This document shows positions 8,408-17,266 of a stretch of 64,000 nt of DNA, in pieces. Each line of letters begins with the position of its first letter. The stretch's first letter is position 1. The stretch spans positions 1 through 64,000 of the forward strand of contig JAWSUZ010000063.1 of assembly GCA_033852165.1 (NCBI GenBank). Direction: 5' to 3'. The position numbers and the translations under genes are program-made. The notes beneath the pieces are model-generated. The model did no database searches and was not told the origin of the DNA. It saw nothing but the letters and a program-made list of their open reading frames with translations. Origin of the DNA: Agarilytica sp033852165. Its GTDB lineage: Bacteria > Pseudomonadota > Gammaproteobacteria > Pseudomonadales > Cellvibrionaceae.

Positions 8408-10103
8408 ATGATTATTTTGGGGTTAAACTCTGCGTATCATGAGTCGGCTGTGTGCTTGATGAAAGATGGCGTTGTGCTTTTTGCACTTGAGGAAGAACGT
8501 TTTAATCGTATAAAACACGCGAAGCCAGCGTTAATCAATAATCCAGACGAACTTCCATTGGGCGCTATTAATTATGTGTTGGAGCATGCGAATATTGCTA
8601 TGAGTGATGTTGCACATATAGCCTATTCCATTCTGCCGAAAGAGCGGCTTAAGAGTTCAGAGTTTGACGAAGCAAAAGAAAATGGTGGCTGGGGAACCCG
8701 CGATGGCGAGGCCATTTTTTTACGAGCACGTGTCATCCGTGCCAAGTAAATTAAAGGATCTCGGATTTGCGGGGCAGTTTCATTGGGTGCCGCACCATCG
8801 AGCGCATGCGGCATCGGCATTTTTTGCATCTCCCTTCTACAAGGCATTGACTCTTTCGATCGATGGAATTGGTGAAGACAATACCGCCGGTGTCTATCTA
8901 GGGGAGGGCAATGATCTCACGAAAATTGCGAGTATTGATTACCCGAATTCTATTGGGTTCTTCTGGGAAAAGTTTTCTGAGTTTCTCGGATTTAGTCCAT
9001 ATGATGCCTGTAAGGTTATGGGTATGTCTGCGAATGGGGACGGGAAAAAAGTACTTGAACCGTTCACAAAAATAGTAACGCTGACTGATGATGGATTGTT
9101 TAAAATCAATATTGAGATCATGAAGTTTCGTGCGAATGATTTTAAATCGTTAGAGGAACTCTTTGAAATAAACAAACGTCAAGTCAATGAACCGTTACAA
9201 CAGATTCACTACGATATTGCAGATGGATTGCAGTTGATGACCAATAACATACTAATGCACATTGTTAGTCACTTTTTAGAACAGACGCAAACAGATTACG
9301 TGTGCTTGGCCGGGGGCGTGGGATTAAATTGCGTTTCGAATAATATGATTTATCAAAACACCCATATCCGGGATTTATTCGTGCAGCCAGCAGCGCATGA
9401 TGGCGGAACGGCATTGGGGTGTGCTTTGTCGATCTGGCACAAAGAAATGGGGAACTCGAAGCGAGCGTATTTACCGAACACCTATCTAGGGCCTGCATAT
9501 TCGGATGAGAACTATGAGGCTGAGGCCAAAAAAGCAGGTTTAAGCGTTAAACGAATTGATGATATTGAAACTGAGGTGGCGGTTTTATTAACACAGGGAA
9601 ATATTGTTAGTTGGTTTCAAGATCGTATGGAGTTTGGACCGCGTGCATTAGGCAACCGTAGTTTATTGGCTGACCCTCGCAATCCACTTATTCGCGAAAT
9701 AATGAACGTAAAGGTGAAGCACCGCGAGGAGTTTCGGCCCTTTGCGCCTAGTATTTTGAAAGAGAATGTAGGTGATTGGTTTAAGACCAAAGGTTTACCA
9801 AATGCCTCGTATTACATGTTGATGGCCATGGATGTGATTCCAGAAAAGGCGGGTTTGATTCCTGCCGTCATTCACTCGGATAATACGGGCCGTGTTCAAG
9901 TGGTTGAAGAACAGAATAATCCAAAGTATTACAATCTCATCCGTGAATTTGGAAAGCTAACGGGCGTGCCGATGCTTCTGAATACGTCCTTCAACGACAA
10001 TGAACCGATTGTGTGTTCACCAGCTGATGCTATAAAAACGTTTTTGAGTACGCGAATAGATTTTTTGGTGCTGGGGAATTATTTGATTGCGTCTCCAAAC
10101 TAG
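8408..10103 (+). pseudogene. NodU/CmcH-family carbamoyltransferase, frameshifted at a T7 run
   Basis: Two overlapping frames make one carbamoyltransferase. The first (8408-8749) starts MIILGLNSAYHESAVCLM with EEERFNRIKHAK. The second resumes with YEHVSSVPSK, HHRAHAASAFFASPF, a DGIGEDNT phosphate loop, FGPRALGNRSLLADPRNP and C-terminal LLNTSFNDNEPIV. Removing one T from the run at 8715-8721 joins them as EAIFYEHVSSVPSK and gives a normal 564-residue protein, so the break is a one-base insertion. The rest is well conserved, which suggests recent mutation, a sequencing error, or a tolerated slippage site. The family transfers carbamoyl from carbamoyl phosphate to hydroxyl or amino groups of small molecules. 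Together with the ArgG-like and guanidino enzymes it suggests ureido or carbamate chemistry. The substrate is unknown. Confidence 0.85.
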
Positions 10104-10396
10104 CTTCACATTTTTCTGCTTGGAAACAAGCGTCTATGGGAGATTTTGCGAACGATTTTGTGGCAGAGAAGTTTGTAGCTGGTTTGTAAACTTAAGGCAT
10201 CTAACCCGATAATGCTCATACCTCTTTGATTTTTCTCCCGAATTTTAAAATAACTTAAGAAAACGATTCAGCAAATAGGAGGAGATCGGGGTCGGCTTAG
10301 AGAAGACTCAGTTTCAGTTCGCAGGCTCATAGAACACGAAGGTAAAATCTGCGAAAATGCTAATAAGTGACTGTGATTAAAAACAATGCAGTCAGG
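10104..10396. other. Intergenic, nothing recognised
   Basis: This stretch after the carbamoyltransferase carries no protein-like frame. I see no strong terminator hairpin with a T run and no member of the hairpin repeat family. The only assignable signal is the promoter just downstream at 10397-10425. Confidence 0.4.
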
Positions 10397-10425
10397 TTGA
10401 CATTTATTCCTGCGCTTGATTTATA
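10397..10425 (+). promoter_or_regulatory. Sigma-70-type promoter upstream of hspQ
   Basis: A perfect -35 TTGACA (10397-10402) is followed, after a 17-base spacer, by TTTATA (10420-10425). Transcription would start near 10432 and leave a leader of roughly 85 bases before hspQ. No sigma-32 consensus was found here, although hspQ is a heat-shock gene in enterobacteria. Confidence 0.6.
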
Positions 10426-10518
10426 CTGGTCGCTACACTGGCTTAAAGCAACCACCTACATAAATGCACCGGCTATGGGTGTTAGAAGTAAAATTAGCTT
10501 GATTACTGTGAGAAACAT

Positions 10519-10848
10519 ATGGGAACTGTAACGAAAATTGATAGGGCAAAATTTTCAATCGGTGATTTGATCCATCATCGACTTTTCGATTATCGCGGAG
10601 TAATTGTAGATGTTGATCGAAAATTCCAAGCGACAGATGAGTGGTATGAGCACGTCGCGAAGTCTCGCCCACCCAAAAATAAACCTTGGTACCATGTGTT
10701 GGTTCATGAAAGCACCCATTCAACTTACGTAGCCGAACAAAATTTGGAGCCCGATGTTAGTCTAGAGCCTATCGATCACCCGATGATCGAGAAGTTTTTT
10801 TCTAAGATAGATAATGGAAAGTATATTAGAAATGAGCCTACTAATTAG
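10519..10848 (+). CDS. hspQ: Heat shock protein HspQ (YccV family)
   Basis: This 109-residue protein matches HspQ/YccV over its full length. AKFSIGDLIHHRLFDYRGVI opens the hemimethylated-DNA-binding/YccV domain. KPWYHVLVHES and TYVAEQNLE follow, with a C-terminal HPMIEKFF segment. In enterobacteria HspQ promotes turnover of mutant DnaA and acts as an adaptor or enhancer for Lon protease. It is a cytoplasmic beta-barrel protein of about this size. The gene is monocistronic, with a good sigma-70 promoter upstream. Confidence 0.92.
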   Translation: MGTVTKIDRAKFSIGDLIHHRLFDYRGVIVDVDRKFQATDEWYEHVAKSRPPKNKPWYHVLVHESTHSTYVAEQNLEPDVSLEPIDHPMIEKFFSKIDNGKYIRNEPTN

Positions 10849-11370
10849 AGTGAAAGCTCTTAACAATCGCATTAATGACGGCTGGCTTGCCCTAGCCTTC
10901 TACCTCTGACTTAACTTCTTTAGAACCGTTAGCTTGGGGAAATTACTCTAAATCAGCGTCTGCGTTATAAATACAGCGGGGCGATTCTTGAAAAACGCCG
11001 GGTGAGCTAGCCAAGGGAGGTTTTACGGGAATAAAGCCATTAGCGAGAGACGAAGACCTCGTTGATTCGTCCACAACGCTTTACCTCAAACTCGCAATTG
11101 TTATATCCAATCTTAATTTATTTATTGAGCCAACCCTGCCAAATTTTCAAAGAATTTCAATGAGTTAATATCGCACAGGCATTTGAGTAACAGCGGAGGC
11201 TAAAATGTTGGTCTACATGCGCTATAACTAATGGTGTTGGAGGGTGAATAACCGTAACGACAATCCCAATTTACACGGGCACTAGCATGAGTAAAAAACG
11301 GGCCAACTCTGTCACTAAGCGGTTTTAATTTCATCGAATACCGTTGCAGCGCCGGGCGGCTAACCGGGTG
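10849..11370. other. Intergenic, nothing recognised
   Basis: About 520 bases separate hspQ from the methyltransferase gene. No conserved protein, RNA gene or clear terminator is visible. A TTG at 11344 lies in frame with the downstream gene, but the added residues QRRAANRV do not resemble the family N terminus. Confidence 0.4.
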
Positions 11371-12036
11371 ATGAAAATGCAAGACGAAATGATCAGTAAA
11401 ATCCGTTGGCACGCCCAATCAGCGTCTAAACATACTGGCCAAAAAGTGTTGGCTGAACGGGTTCTTGAGGTCATGTCCACTGTAGACCGGCGCGAGTTTG
11501 TACCGGACATTAGCCAGCGTAACGCTTATGAAGACTGCCCATTGTCTATCGGCAGTAACCAGACCATTTCTCAGCCCTTTATTGTGGCGTTAATGACGGA
11601 TTTATTAGATCCTAAACCCGAGGATCATGTCCTAGAAATTGGGACTGGATCGGGGTACCAAGCGGCTGTGTTAGCCGGTCTGGTGAGCGCGGTATACAGT
11701 ATAGAGATCATCGAATCTCTAGGGTTAAGTGCGAAAGAGAGATTACAACACTTGGGTTACACCAATGTTTTTACGACGGTGGAGGATGGTTATTACGGCT
11801 GGATTGACGAAGCGCCATTCGACAGCATTATTGTTACCGCAGCGGGGCCCTCGTTACCTGAAGAGTTGTTGGAACAACTAAAGCCCGGCGGCAGAATGGT
11901 CATTCCGATTGTCGACAGCACATTTAACCAAGAACTTTTACTCGTTAAAAAAAGCGCAACAGGAACCTATACCGTTACTTCAAAATTGCCCGTGCGCTTT
12001 GTGCCACTTACGGGAAAGCATGATAGTAAGTCGTAA
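11371..12036 (+). CDS. pcm: Protein-L-isoaspartate O-methyltransferase
   Basis: This 221-residue protein matches PCMT. It has the PLSIGSNQTISQPFIVALMTDLL substrate-side motif, the SAM-binding LEIGTGSGYQAAVLA glycine loop (near residue 90), FDSIIVTAA, and a C-terminal VRFVPLTGK. It methylates L-isoaspartyl residues in aged cytoplasmic proteins so that they can revert to aspartate. I start at ATG 11371 rather than TTG 11344 because family members begin shortly before the RVLEVMSTVDRREFVP helix. A second ATG lies at 11377. The epimerase gene follows 34 bases later on the same strand. Confidence 0.9.
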   Translation: MKMQDEMISKIRWHAQSASKHTGQKVLAERVLEVMSTVDRREFVPDISQRNAYEDCPLSIGSNQTISQPFIVALMTDLLDPKPEDHVLEIGTGSGYQAAVLAGLVSAVYSIEIIESLGLSAKERLQHLGYTNVFTTVEDGYYGWIDEAPFDSIIVTAAGPSLPEELLEQLKPGGRMVIPIVDSTFNQELLLVKKSATGTYTVTSKLPVRFVPLTGKHDSKS

Positions 12037-12070
12037 AACATTCATAGAGTGGGAAAAATAGGAGGCCGTC

Positions 12071-12967
12071 ATGAATTACCTAATTACGGGAGGCACTGGA
12101 TTTATTGGCCAGGCTATGTGTAAAGACTTACTGGCAAAGGGCCACCATGTGGTGGTGCTAACTCGTTCGAAACAGAAGGTGTTTGATGTCTTTCAAGACC
12201 GCGTTGCCGCTATTGAGTCTTTAGTGGACATTCCGGCAACTCAACAGCCGGAAGTTATCATCAATCTTGCGGGTCAGAATTTGGCAAGTAAGCGCTGGAC
12301 AAAATCGTTAAAAAAAGAATTTGTAAGCAGCCGTGTTGACGTTACCAGCCAGGTCATTAATTACATTCAACAATGCCAAAACAAACCTAAAGTGTTGATC
12401 AGCGGTTCCGCCGTCGGATTTTACGGCGCTCAAGGAGATAATATATTAACTGAACAAAGCGCTGCCCATTCTGAATATCAATCTGTTCTTTGCCAGCAAT
12501 GGGAAGAGAAAGCCTTTGAAGGAACAAAAGAAGGCGTAAGGGTTTGCACTATTAGAACGGGAATTGTATTGGGAGCGGGCGGGGGCGCTTTACGCTCCAT
12601 GTTGCCGCCATTTCGTTTTGGAATGGGCGCGTATTTAGGTTCAGGAAAACAGTGGATGTCTTGGATTCACATTGAAGACTGGGTTCGAATTGCAAACTTT
12701 ATCGTTGAAACTGAGTCGATACAAGGACCGATTAATGGTACTTCTCCTAACCCCGTCACCAACAAATATTTTTCAAAAGCGCTGGGTAAGGCAATTCATC
12801 GACCTGTCTTATTTTTCTCTCCCAGATGGGTGATCAAGTGTTTAGTCGGCGAGATGGCACATCTTTTGTTAACCGGTCAACGAGTCGTACCCAGAGCTTT
12901 AGAAGAAGCGGATTTTGAATTTAAGTATCCTGAGTTAGAGCAGGCTTTTAAAGAAGTTTTGGGGTAG
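12071..12967 (+). CDS. TIGR01777/YfcH-type NAD(P)-binding epimerase
   Basis: This 298-residue protein is an extended short-chain dehydrogenase of the YfcH group. The N-terminal Rossmann loop is ITGGTGFIGQAMC. It has INLAGQNLASKRWTKSLKKE, the SGSAVGFYG catalytic serine/tyrosine region, TIRTGIVLGAGGGAL, and WMSWIHIEDWVRI, which is diagnostic of the group. The C terminus carries the DUF1731 substrate-side part (PRALEEADFEFKYP). The physiological substrate is not established for the family. An AGGAGG-like site (AGGAGGCC) lies just upstream of ATG 12071. It sits close behind pcm and may be co-transcribed. Confidence 0.85.
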   Translation: MNYLITGGTGFIGQAMCKDLLAKGHHVVVLTRSKQKVFDVFQDRVAAIESLVDIPATQQPEVIINLAGQNLASKRWTKSLKKEFVSSRVDVTSQVINYIQQCQNKPKVLISGSAVGFYGAQGDNILTEQSAAHSEYQSVLCQQWEEKAFEGTKEGVRVCTIRTGIVLGAGGGALRSMLPPFRFGMGAYLGSGKQWMSWIHIEDWVRIANFIVETESIQGPINGTSPNPVTNKYFSKALGKAIHRPVLFFSPRWVIKCLVGEMAHLLLTGQRVVPRALEEADFEFKYPELEQAFKEVLG

Positions 12968-12989
12968 TTTTTAGATGTCGCAAAATAGT

Positions 12990-13123
12990 GGTGTCAGGTC
13001 TTGCCTTTTGCCCTAGAGTGACGATGCGGTGGTCAAGTATTAAGAAAAGTTGGTGAATATTTTGGCGCGTCCGACTTAGGGCGTAGCCAAATTGTGACGG
13101 CAAAATGCAAGTCCTGCCCCCTT
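12990..13123. repeat. Short inverted-repeat element (MITE/REP-like)
   Basis: CAGGTCTTGCCTTTTGCC at 12995-13012 is mirrored by GGCAAAATGCAAGTCCTG at 13099-13116 with two mismatches. The pair encloses about 86 bases that encode nothing. The arms are too far apart for a terminator. They look like the ends of a small non-autonomous element just ahead of the ToxR-like regulator. Confidence 0.5.
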
Positions 13124-13223
13124 CCCCTCGTCGTTCTGTACTCAATGCTGGCATTATCTGCAGTTGTTTTGGGTGCGATCAAACTGTTATCGTGTGCGCC
13201 TATTAAATCCGCCAGGTTATTCA

Positions 13224-14780
13224 GTGTCATTTGTTTATAAAACCCATTCGTTTGTAATCGACCCAATTCACTACACCATTGAAGGGCCGAAAGGCATCGT
13301 AAAGGCACGACCGAAAACCTTTTCCCTACTCGTGTTAATGCTTCAGCATCCCAGAGAGGTGTTAAGCAAAAACTTTCTGTTAGAAACCATTTGGGATGAT
13401 GTTACCGTCGGCGAACAAGTTTTGTTCCAGTCAGTTGGCGAGATCCGTAAATTATTCCAGCAGCCAAGCGTTATAAAAACGCACCCTAGAAAAGGGTATT
13501 CTTGGGTGGCTGATGTTGAACGGGTAGACAGTAAATTAGTGGGTGTTGAGCAAACAGATGCGACCCTGAATGAGCTCGGCCCGAAGAATAATATCCCGAA
13601 CAATGCCTCAAACAATGTTGCTGCAATAGCTCAATCGTCAGCTCCTCGCTCCATGCTCGGACCTGTTATAACCGTGCTACTTGTTGCGGCGCTTGTCTTT
13701 ACCACTTTCTTTTTTAATCAAAAATCCCCCCAAGTGGCGGGTACCGTTATCATCCTTCCGGTCAAAAATACTATTGCGGGTAATGGCCATAATTGGGTAT
13801 ACCTCGGTGCGATGGATCAACTTATTAAGCAGGTAGAATCAACTGCCGAGGCAGTAGTGATGGAGCCGATATTCGTGCTCGGTAGTATGCAGAATGCTGG
13901 TTTGAAGCACGATTACGCGAGTGAAGATGTGGCACGGCTTTTTGAGGTAACTGGAGCAAATCTACTGGTTGAAACCGAACTGTCCGGCTCTGTAGAAGAC
14001 TACCGTTTGAGTTACAAGCTGCATCTTAAAAGCACACTCAAATTTGGCGTTATTATCGAGCAAAAACTTGACCTCGCTCTCGAGCAGCTTGCTGGAATCA
14101 TCGCGAGGCAGGTGGGTAACGATGCCCGTCCGGTCAGCCAACACTTTCATAGCGAATTCAATAATGCTTTGATGGCTCGTGCATTGGAGGAGAAGCGCCT
14201 CGGCAACCTGAAGACTGCCAGTGAACTGCTGTCCAGCCTCATTGGTCTAGAGAGTAACAATATAACCGCGCACCGGCTGTTAGGCGTGATACTCATTCAG
14301 CGAAGTGAATTTGATGCGGCGCAAGCCACTTTGCAGGAAGGCATTCAGCGAATGGGTGAAGGCGGAGAGAAGGAACACGCTAAGCTACTTTATTGGATAG
14401 CTTCGGCACAAACTGCGCAAGGCTGGCACGAGCGAAGTTTAAGTACCTTAACCGAGGCTGACAAGTTTGCGACTGAGCACCAGGACTGGCTTTACCGTGC
14501 ATATATTGCCCAATTGCAGGGGCGGAATTACGAACAATTGGAACATCTCGCGCAAGCGGAAAATGCACTACAGCATGCGCTTGAATATCATGGGGTTATC
14601 CACTGTCCTATCGGTACTGCTAGCACTCAACTTCAATTAGCGCGGCTATTTACCTTTCAAGGTCGGACCGATGCTGCAAAAAAAGCGCTACAGAAAGCGA
14701 GCAAACTCATCAATACCCGTCAATTGCAGGTTCTAGCAGCAATGTTACTGGATACAGAAAAAGAAGTTTTTCCCTTGTAA
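13224..14780 (+). CDS. ToxR/CadC-like transmembrane transcriptional regulator with TPR region
   Basis: The N-terminal 100 residues form an OmpR-type winged helix (PKTFSLLVLMLQHPREVLSKNFLLETIW, then HPRKGYSWVA) without a receiver domain. One transmembrane segment follows (MLGPVITVLLVAALVFTTFFF, about residues 146-166). The periplasmic part of about 350 residues contains TPR-like helical repeats in its second half. The layout is that of CadC/ToxR one-component sensors that bind DNA from the membrane. I prefer GTG 13224 over TTG 13164, because the longer version adds 20 residues that do not fit the family and overlap an upstream repeat element. The neighbouring membrane protein may be its target or partner, which is inference. 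Confidence 0.8.
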   Translation: MSFVYKTHSFVIDPIHYTIEGPKGIVKARPKTFSLLVLMLQHPREVLSKNFLLETIWDDVTVGEQVLFQSVGEIRKLFQQPSVIKTHPRKGYSWVADVERVDSKLVGVEQTDATLNELGPKNNIPNNASNNVAAIAQSSAPRSMLGPVITVLLVAALVFTTFFFNQKSPQVAGTVIILPVKNTIAGNGHNWVYLGAMDQLIKQVESTAEAVVMEPIFVLGSMQNAGLKHDYASEDVARLFEVTGANLLVETELSGSVEDYRLSYKLHLKSTLKFGVIIEQKLDLALEQLAGIIARQVGNDARPVSQHFHSEFNNALMARALEEKRLGNLKTASELLSSLIGLESNNITAHRLLGVILIQRSEFDAAQATLQEGIQRMGEGGEKEHAKLLYWIASAQTAQGWHERSLSTLTEADKFATEHQDWLYRAYIAQLQGRNYEQLEHLAQAENALQHALEYHGVIHCPIGTASTQLQLARLFTFQGRTDAAKKALQKASKLINTRQLQVLAAMLLDTEKEVFPL

Positions 14781-14877
14781 ATCAACGGTTTAATAAAGTT
14801 TAAGAAGTTTTTAATAGGCTTTTAGCGGCAGTTTTTGGAAAGTGTGGCCCACCAGATTTTCTAGAGCCGTTACTTCC

Positions 14878-16041
14878 ATGAGCCAGTCAGCCAATACCCG
14901 TGCGTTTATTACTCTCAGCATTTTTCTTACATTCAGCACGATGATGCTGACCTCCGCGTTGATGTTCATCAACCGTCACAATGACGCCACAGCCATGCTG
15001 CATACCGTGCTGGGTTTTAGCATTTTAGTGCTGGCACTTTGGCACATGAAAAATAACCTTGCGCCTTTGCTGCGTTACTTCAAAAACCGACGGAGTAAAG
15101 CCGGTCGGATAAATTGGGCGCTACCGGTGGCCACTATAATGAGCACTACGATTGTGCTTTTATCACTCGCTCAATTCGGCCCGTTTATGGCGTTGTATGA
15201 GTGGGGCAATATTTTGCGCACGAGTGATAACAGCAGCGAGGCGAGTCAATCGGAGATCACTTATATACAGGTAGATAATTCAACAGCAGAAGCTTTAGGG
15301 GCAGACATCACTATCGATTTTCGCAAGGGCTCGCACTTTACATGGCCCCAGTACGCGATATGGCTAGAGACGATGGAGGGGGAATTTGTACAGCCGTTGT
15401 TTATCACGTCAAAGCTTGCGGATAATAACTTCGTCAATAAAGTGACCAAAAAAAATGCGCAACAGGTGTTAACCTCAAACCCTTTTACGTCTAAGGATTT
15501 AAACTTTAGTGACGTTTTTGATTTCGTTGTTGAGCCTGCTAGCAAAGGGCAGCGACTTCGGCCTGAATCGCTGCCTGTTTTTTTGCATCAGCTTGGGCTG
15601 ATCTCGGAGGAGGGCTTGCATGTCCCGACGGAGAAGGACGTGATCACCGATGCGTATACGGGTGCAACGATGCTTAGTAATTTTTTATACACCTCGAATA
15701 CCAGCACCGTACTACATGGGGAATACCGCCTACGCTTTGAGATTAACCAGTCGTTTGATTTTAATGAATACTATTCCAGCGACCGTTTCCCTGATGACGC
15801 AATATACTCTGGGAATGGTTATAGCGCTCAGCCGTCGGTGATTTATGAGACGATTATTGATTTTTGTGCCCAACAACGTTTTTACGTTATGACGCCTATT
15901 GGCCATGGACACCACTCGGGAAAAGACGGGCATGTGTATCCGAGTCTGGATAAGTTGAGTACAGCATTGGACGTGGTGGACAGAATTATTGTCGAGGTAG
16001 ACAGGCATTCTCAGGAACCGTTAATGACTTCAGGTAATTAA
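14878..16041 (+). CDS. DUF4405-like membrane protein with C-terminal periplasmic domain
   Basis: This 387-residue protein has three predicted N-terminal transmembrane segments. A histidine pattern (HTVLGFSILVLALWHMKNN) is typical of DUF4405/cytochrome-b-like membrane proteins, in which paired histidines may bind haem. The rest (about residues 110-387) is predicted periplasmic. It includes FTWPQYAIWLETMEGEFVQPLFITSK, which resembles DUF2271-type domains of flavin- or redox-linked proteins, and a histidine cluster GHGHHSGKDGH. A role in an electron-transfer or metal-related membrane process is inferred. ATG 14878 is preferred over GTG 14842, which has no clear ribosome-binding site. It follows the CadC-like gene by about 100 bases. 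Confidence 0.65.
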   Translation: MSQSANTRAFITLSIFLTFSTMMLTSALMFINRHNDATAMLHTVLGFSILVLALWHMKNNLAPLLRYFKNRRSKAGRINWALPVATIMSTTIVLLSLAQFGPFMALYEWGNILRTSDNSSEASQSEITYIQVDNSTAEALGADITIDFRKGSHFTWPQYAIWLETMEGEFVQPLFITSKLADNNFVNKVTKKNAQQVLTSNPFTSKDLNFSDVFDFVVEPASKGQRLRPESLPVFLHQLGLISEEGLHVPTEKDVITDAYTGATMLSNFLYTSNTSTVLHGEYRLRFEINQSFDFNEYYSSDRFPDDAIYSGNGYSAQPSVIYETIIDFCAQQRFYVMTPIGHGHHSGKDGHVYPSLDKLSTALDVVDRIIVEVDRHSQEPLMTSGN

Positions 16042-16605
16042 AAAATCAGCCACTCTTAAATGACCGTCATTCTTAGAAAAGAGTCATACCCTGCAATAGA
16101 ATATACAAATAGGTTGGTCGGAAAGCGCAGAGTCTAGGCAGTCTTACTGCAAGTGGTACGATGGGTGAGAGGGAAGATCACTACCATTTTCGCAATCTAG
16201 ATATCATCATTTTTACTTATAAAAACATGCGTTTTCCGTTTCAGAGAAAGTTGTTTTTCGATTGGAAAGTATTTGAGAGGCTAGAAATAGAGTAGGCAGC
16301 TGGAAAAATATTACGGCAGAAACGGTTAATGATATTGTCGAGGTGATCAAAAGAAAAGTTGAAGTCAAAGTCAAAGTGTCAGTGTCTACAGCTCATCATT
16401 AGAGTGTCTGAAAAAAATGGACATACGATCGGTTTTTACCCGAATCGTGAAATGCGGTGGTAGTTGGGTGTTGCGTAGATAGCTTATGTGTTTTCTACGT
16501 TTTGGCATTGATCTTCCCCCTATGAAGTGGTGTCCATTTTGGGGGGGAGATCAGCCTCAGCGCGTTAACGTTCTGGGTTTTTAATCCTTTATGATGGGGG
16601 AGCCC
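16042..16605. other. Intergenic region between convergent genes
   Basis: These 560 bases lie between the membrane protein and the spy/cpxP-like gene, which converge. No frame has protein-like composition. The motif ATCAGCCACTCTTAAA just after the upstream stop also occurs at positions 6-20, which hints at a small dispersed repeat, but two short copies are weak evidence. Confidence 0.35.
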
Positions 16606-17064
16606 CTAGAACTTTTGTCTCATTTCTCTTTTAAGTTCCAATAACTTTTCCTGTTGGTCTGGCGAGAGTATCGCGTATATTTGTGCTTGTCTGCTGGCCG
16701 CTTCAAGAATACGTTCTTCTGCTTTGGTGGCTGTTGCTTTGGCGATTTCGGCTACCTTTTCGTCATAGTCTGATGCGCCGGGGTCTAATGCCATTAATTG
16801 CTGAAACACTTGGTGTCGAGCGTGTTTTAGGTGCTTATGGTGGCCTTTCCGGTTTCCGATAATATCTTTGACGCTTTGCTTTTGTTCATCGCTTAGGTCT
16901 AATAATTCACCCATTAGAAATGCGTGCATTTTATGGTGGCCGCCCATCCCTCCATGCATTCCACAGAGTGTTTTACCTTCTTCTTTGTGATGGTCAAAGG
17001 CGAATACAGTTCCTGCTGTTGCAATGCTGCCGGTTAGTAGTACGGCGACGAGTAGTTTTTTCAT
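16606..17064 (-). CDS. Spy/CpxP-family periplasmic stress chaperone
   Basis: This 152-residue protein has a signal peptide (MKKLLVAVLLTGSIATAGTVFA). A His-rich segment (HGGMGGHHKMHAF) follows, then long helices with LDLSDEQKQSVKDI and LSPDQQEKL. These are the two LTxxQ-type motifs of the CpxP/Spy family. Family members bind unfolded periplasmic proteins, and CpxP also restrains the kinase CpxA. The His-rich start suggests metal binding. It is divergent from cpxRA across about 200 bases that contain a CpxR box, the arrangement seen for cpxP in enterobacteria. Confidence 0.85.
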   Translation of the reverse strand: MKKLLVAVLLTGSIATAGTVFAFDHHKEEGKTLCGMHGGMGGHHKMHAFLMGELLDLSDEQKQSVKDIIGNRKGHHKHLKHARHQVFQQLMALDPGASDYDEKVAEIAKATATKAEERILEAASRQAQIYAILSPDQQEKLLELKREMRQKF

Positions 17065-17155
17065 GTTGGTCTTCCTGTTCGGGTATTGGGTAGAGTGTAG
17101 TTCGATTTGAATGGATAGTATGTGGCAGGTAACTGCTAAGATGGGTTAACGCTGT

Positions 17156-17170
17156 GTAAAGTTATGTAAA
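17156..17170 (+). promoter_or_regulatory. CpxR-binding box
   Basis: GTAAA-GTTAT-GTAAA is a perfect tandem GTAAA pair with a five-base spacer, the consensus CpxR site. It lies between the divergent spy/cpxP-like gene and cpxR. It therefore probably mediates both CpxR autoregulation and induction of the chaperone. Confidence 0.8.
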
Positions 17171-17266
17171 GCTTATCATCACTTCTGCTGCAATGATTTA
17201 AAGTTTGGAATGTGCGGTTAAGCTAGCTATGGCTTGACTCTTTACCGATATCTGGCGACCCCCCAT

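Noticed and set aside
8664..10103. Carbamoyltransferase taken as a separate 479-residue gene starting at 8664
   Set aside because: The first residues are an out-of-frame reading of the N-terminal part. The true N terminus with LGLNSAYHESA lies in the other frame from 8408.
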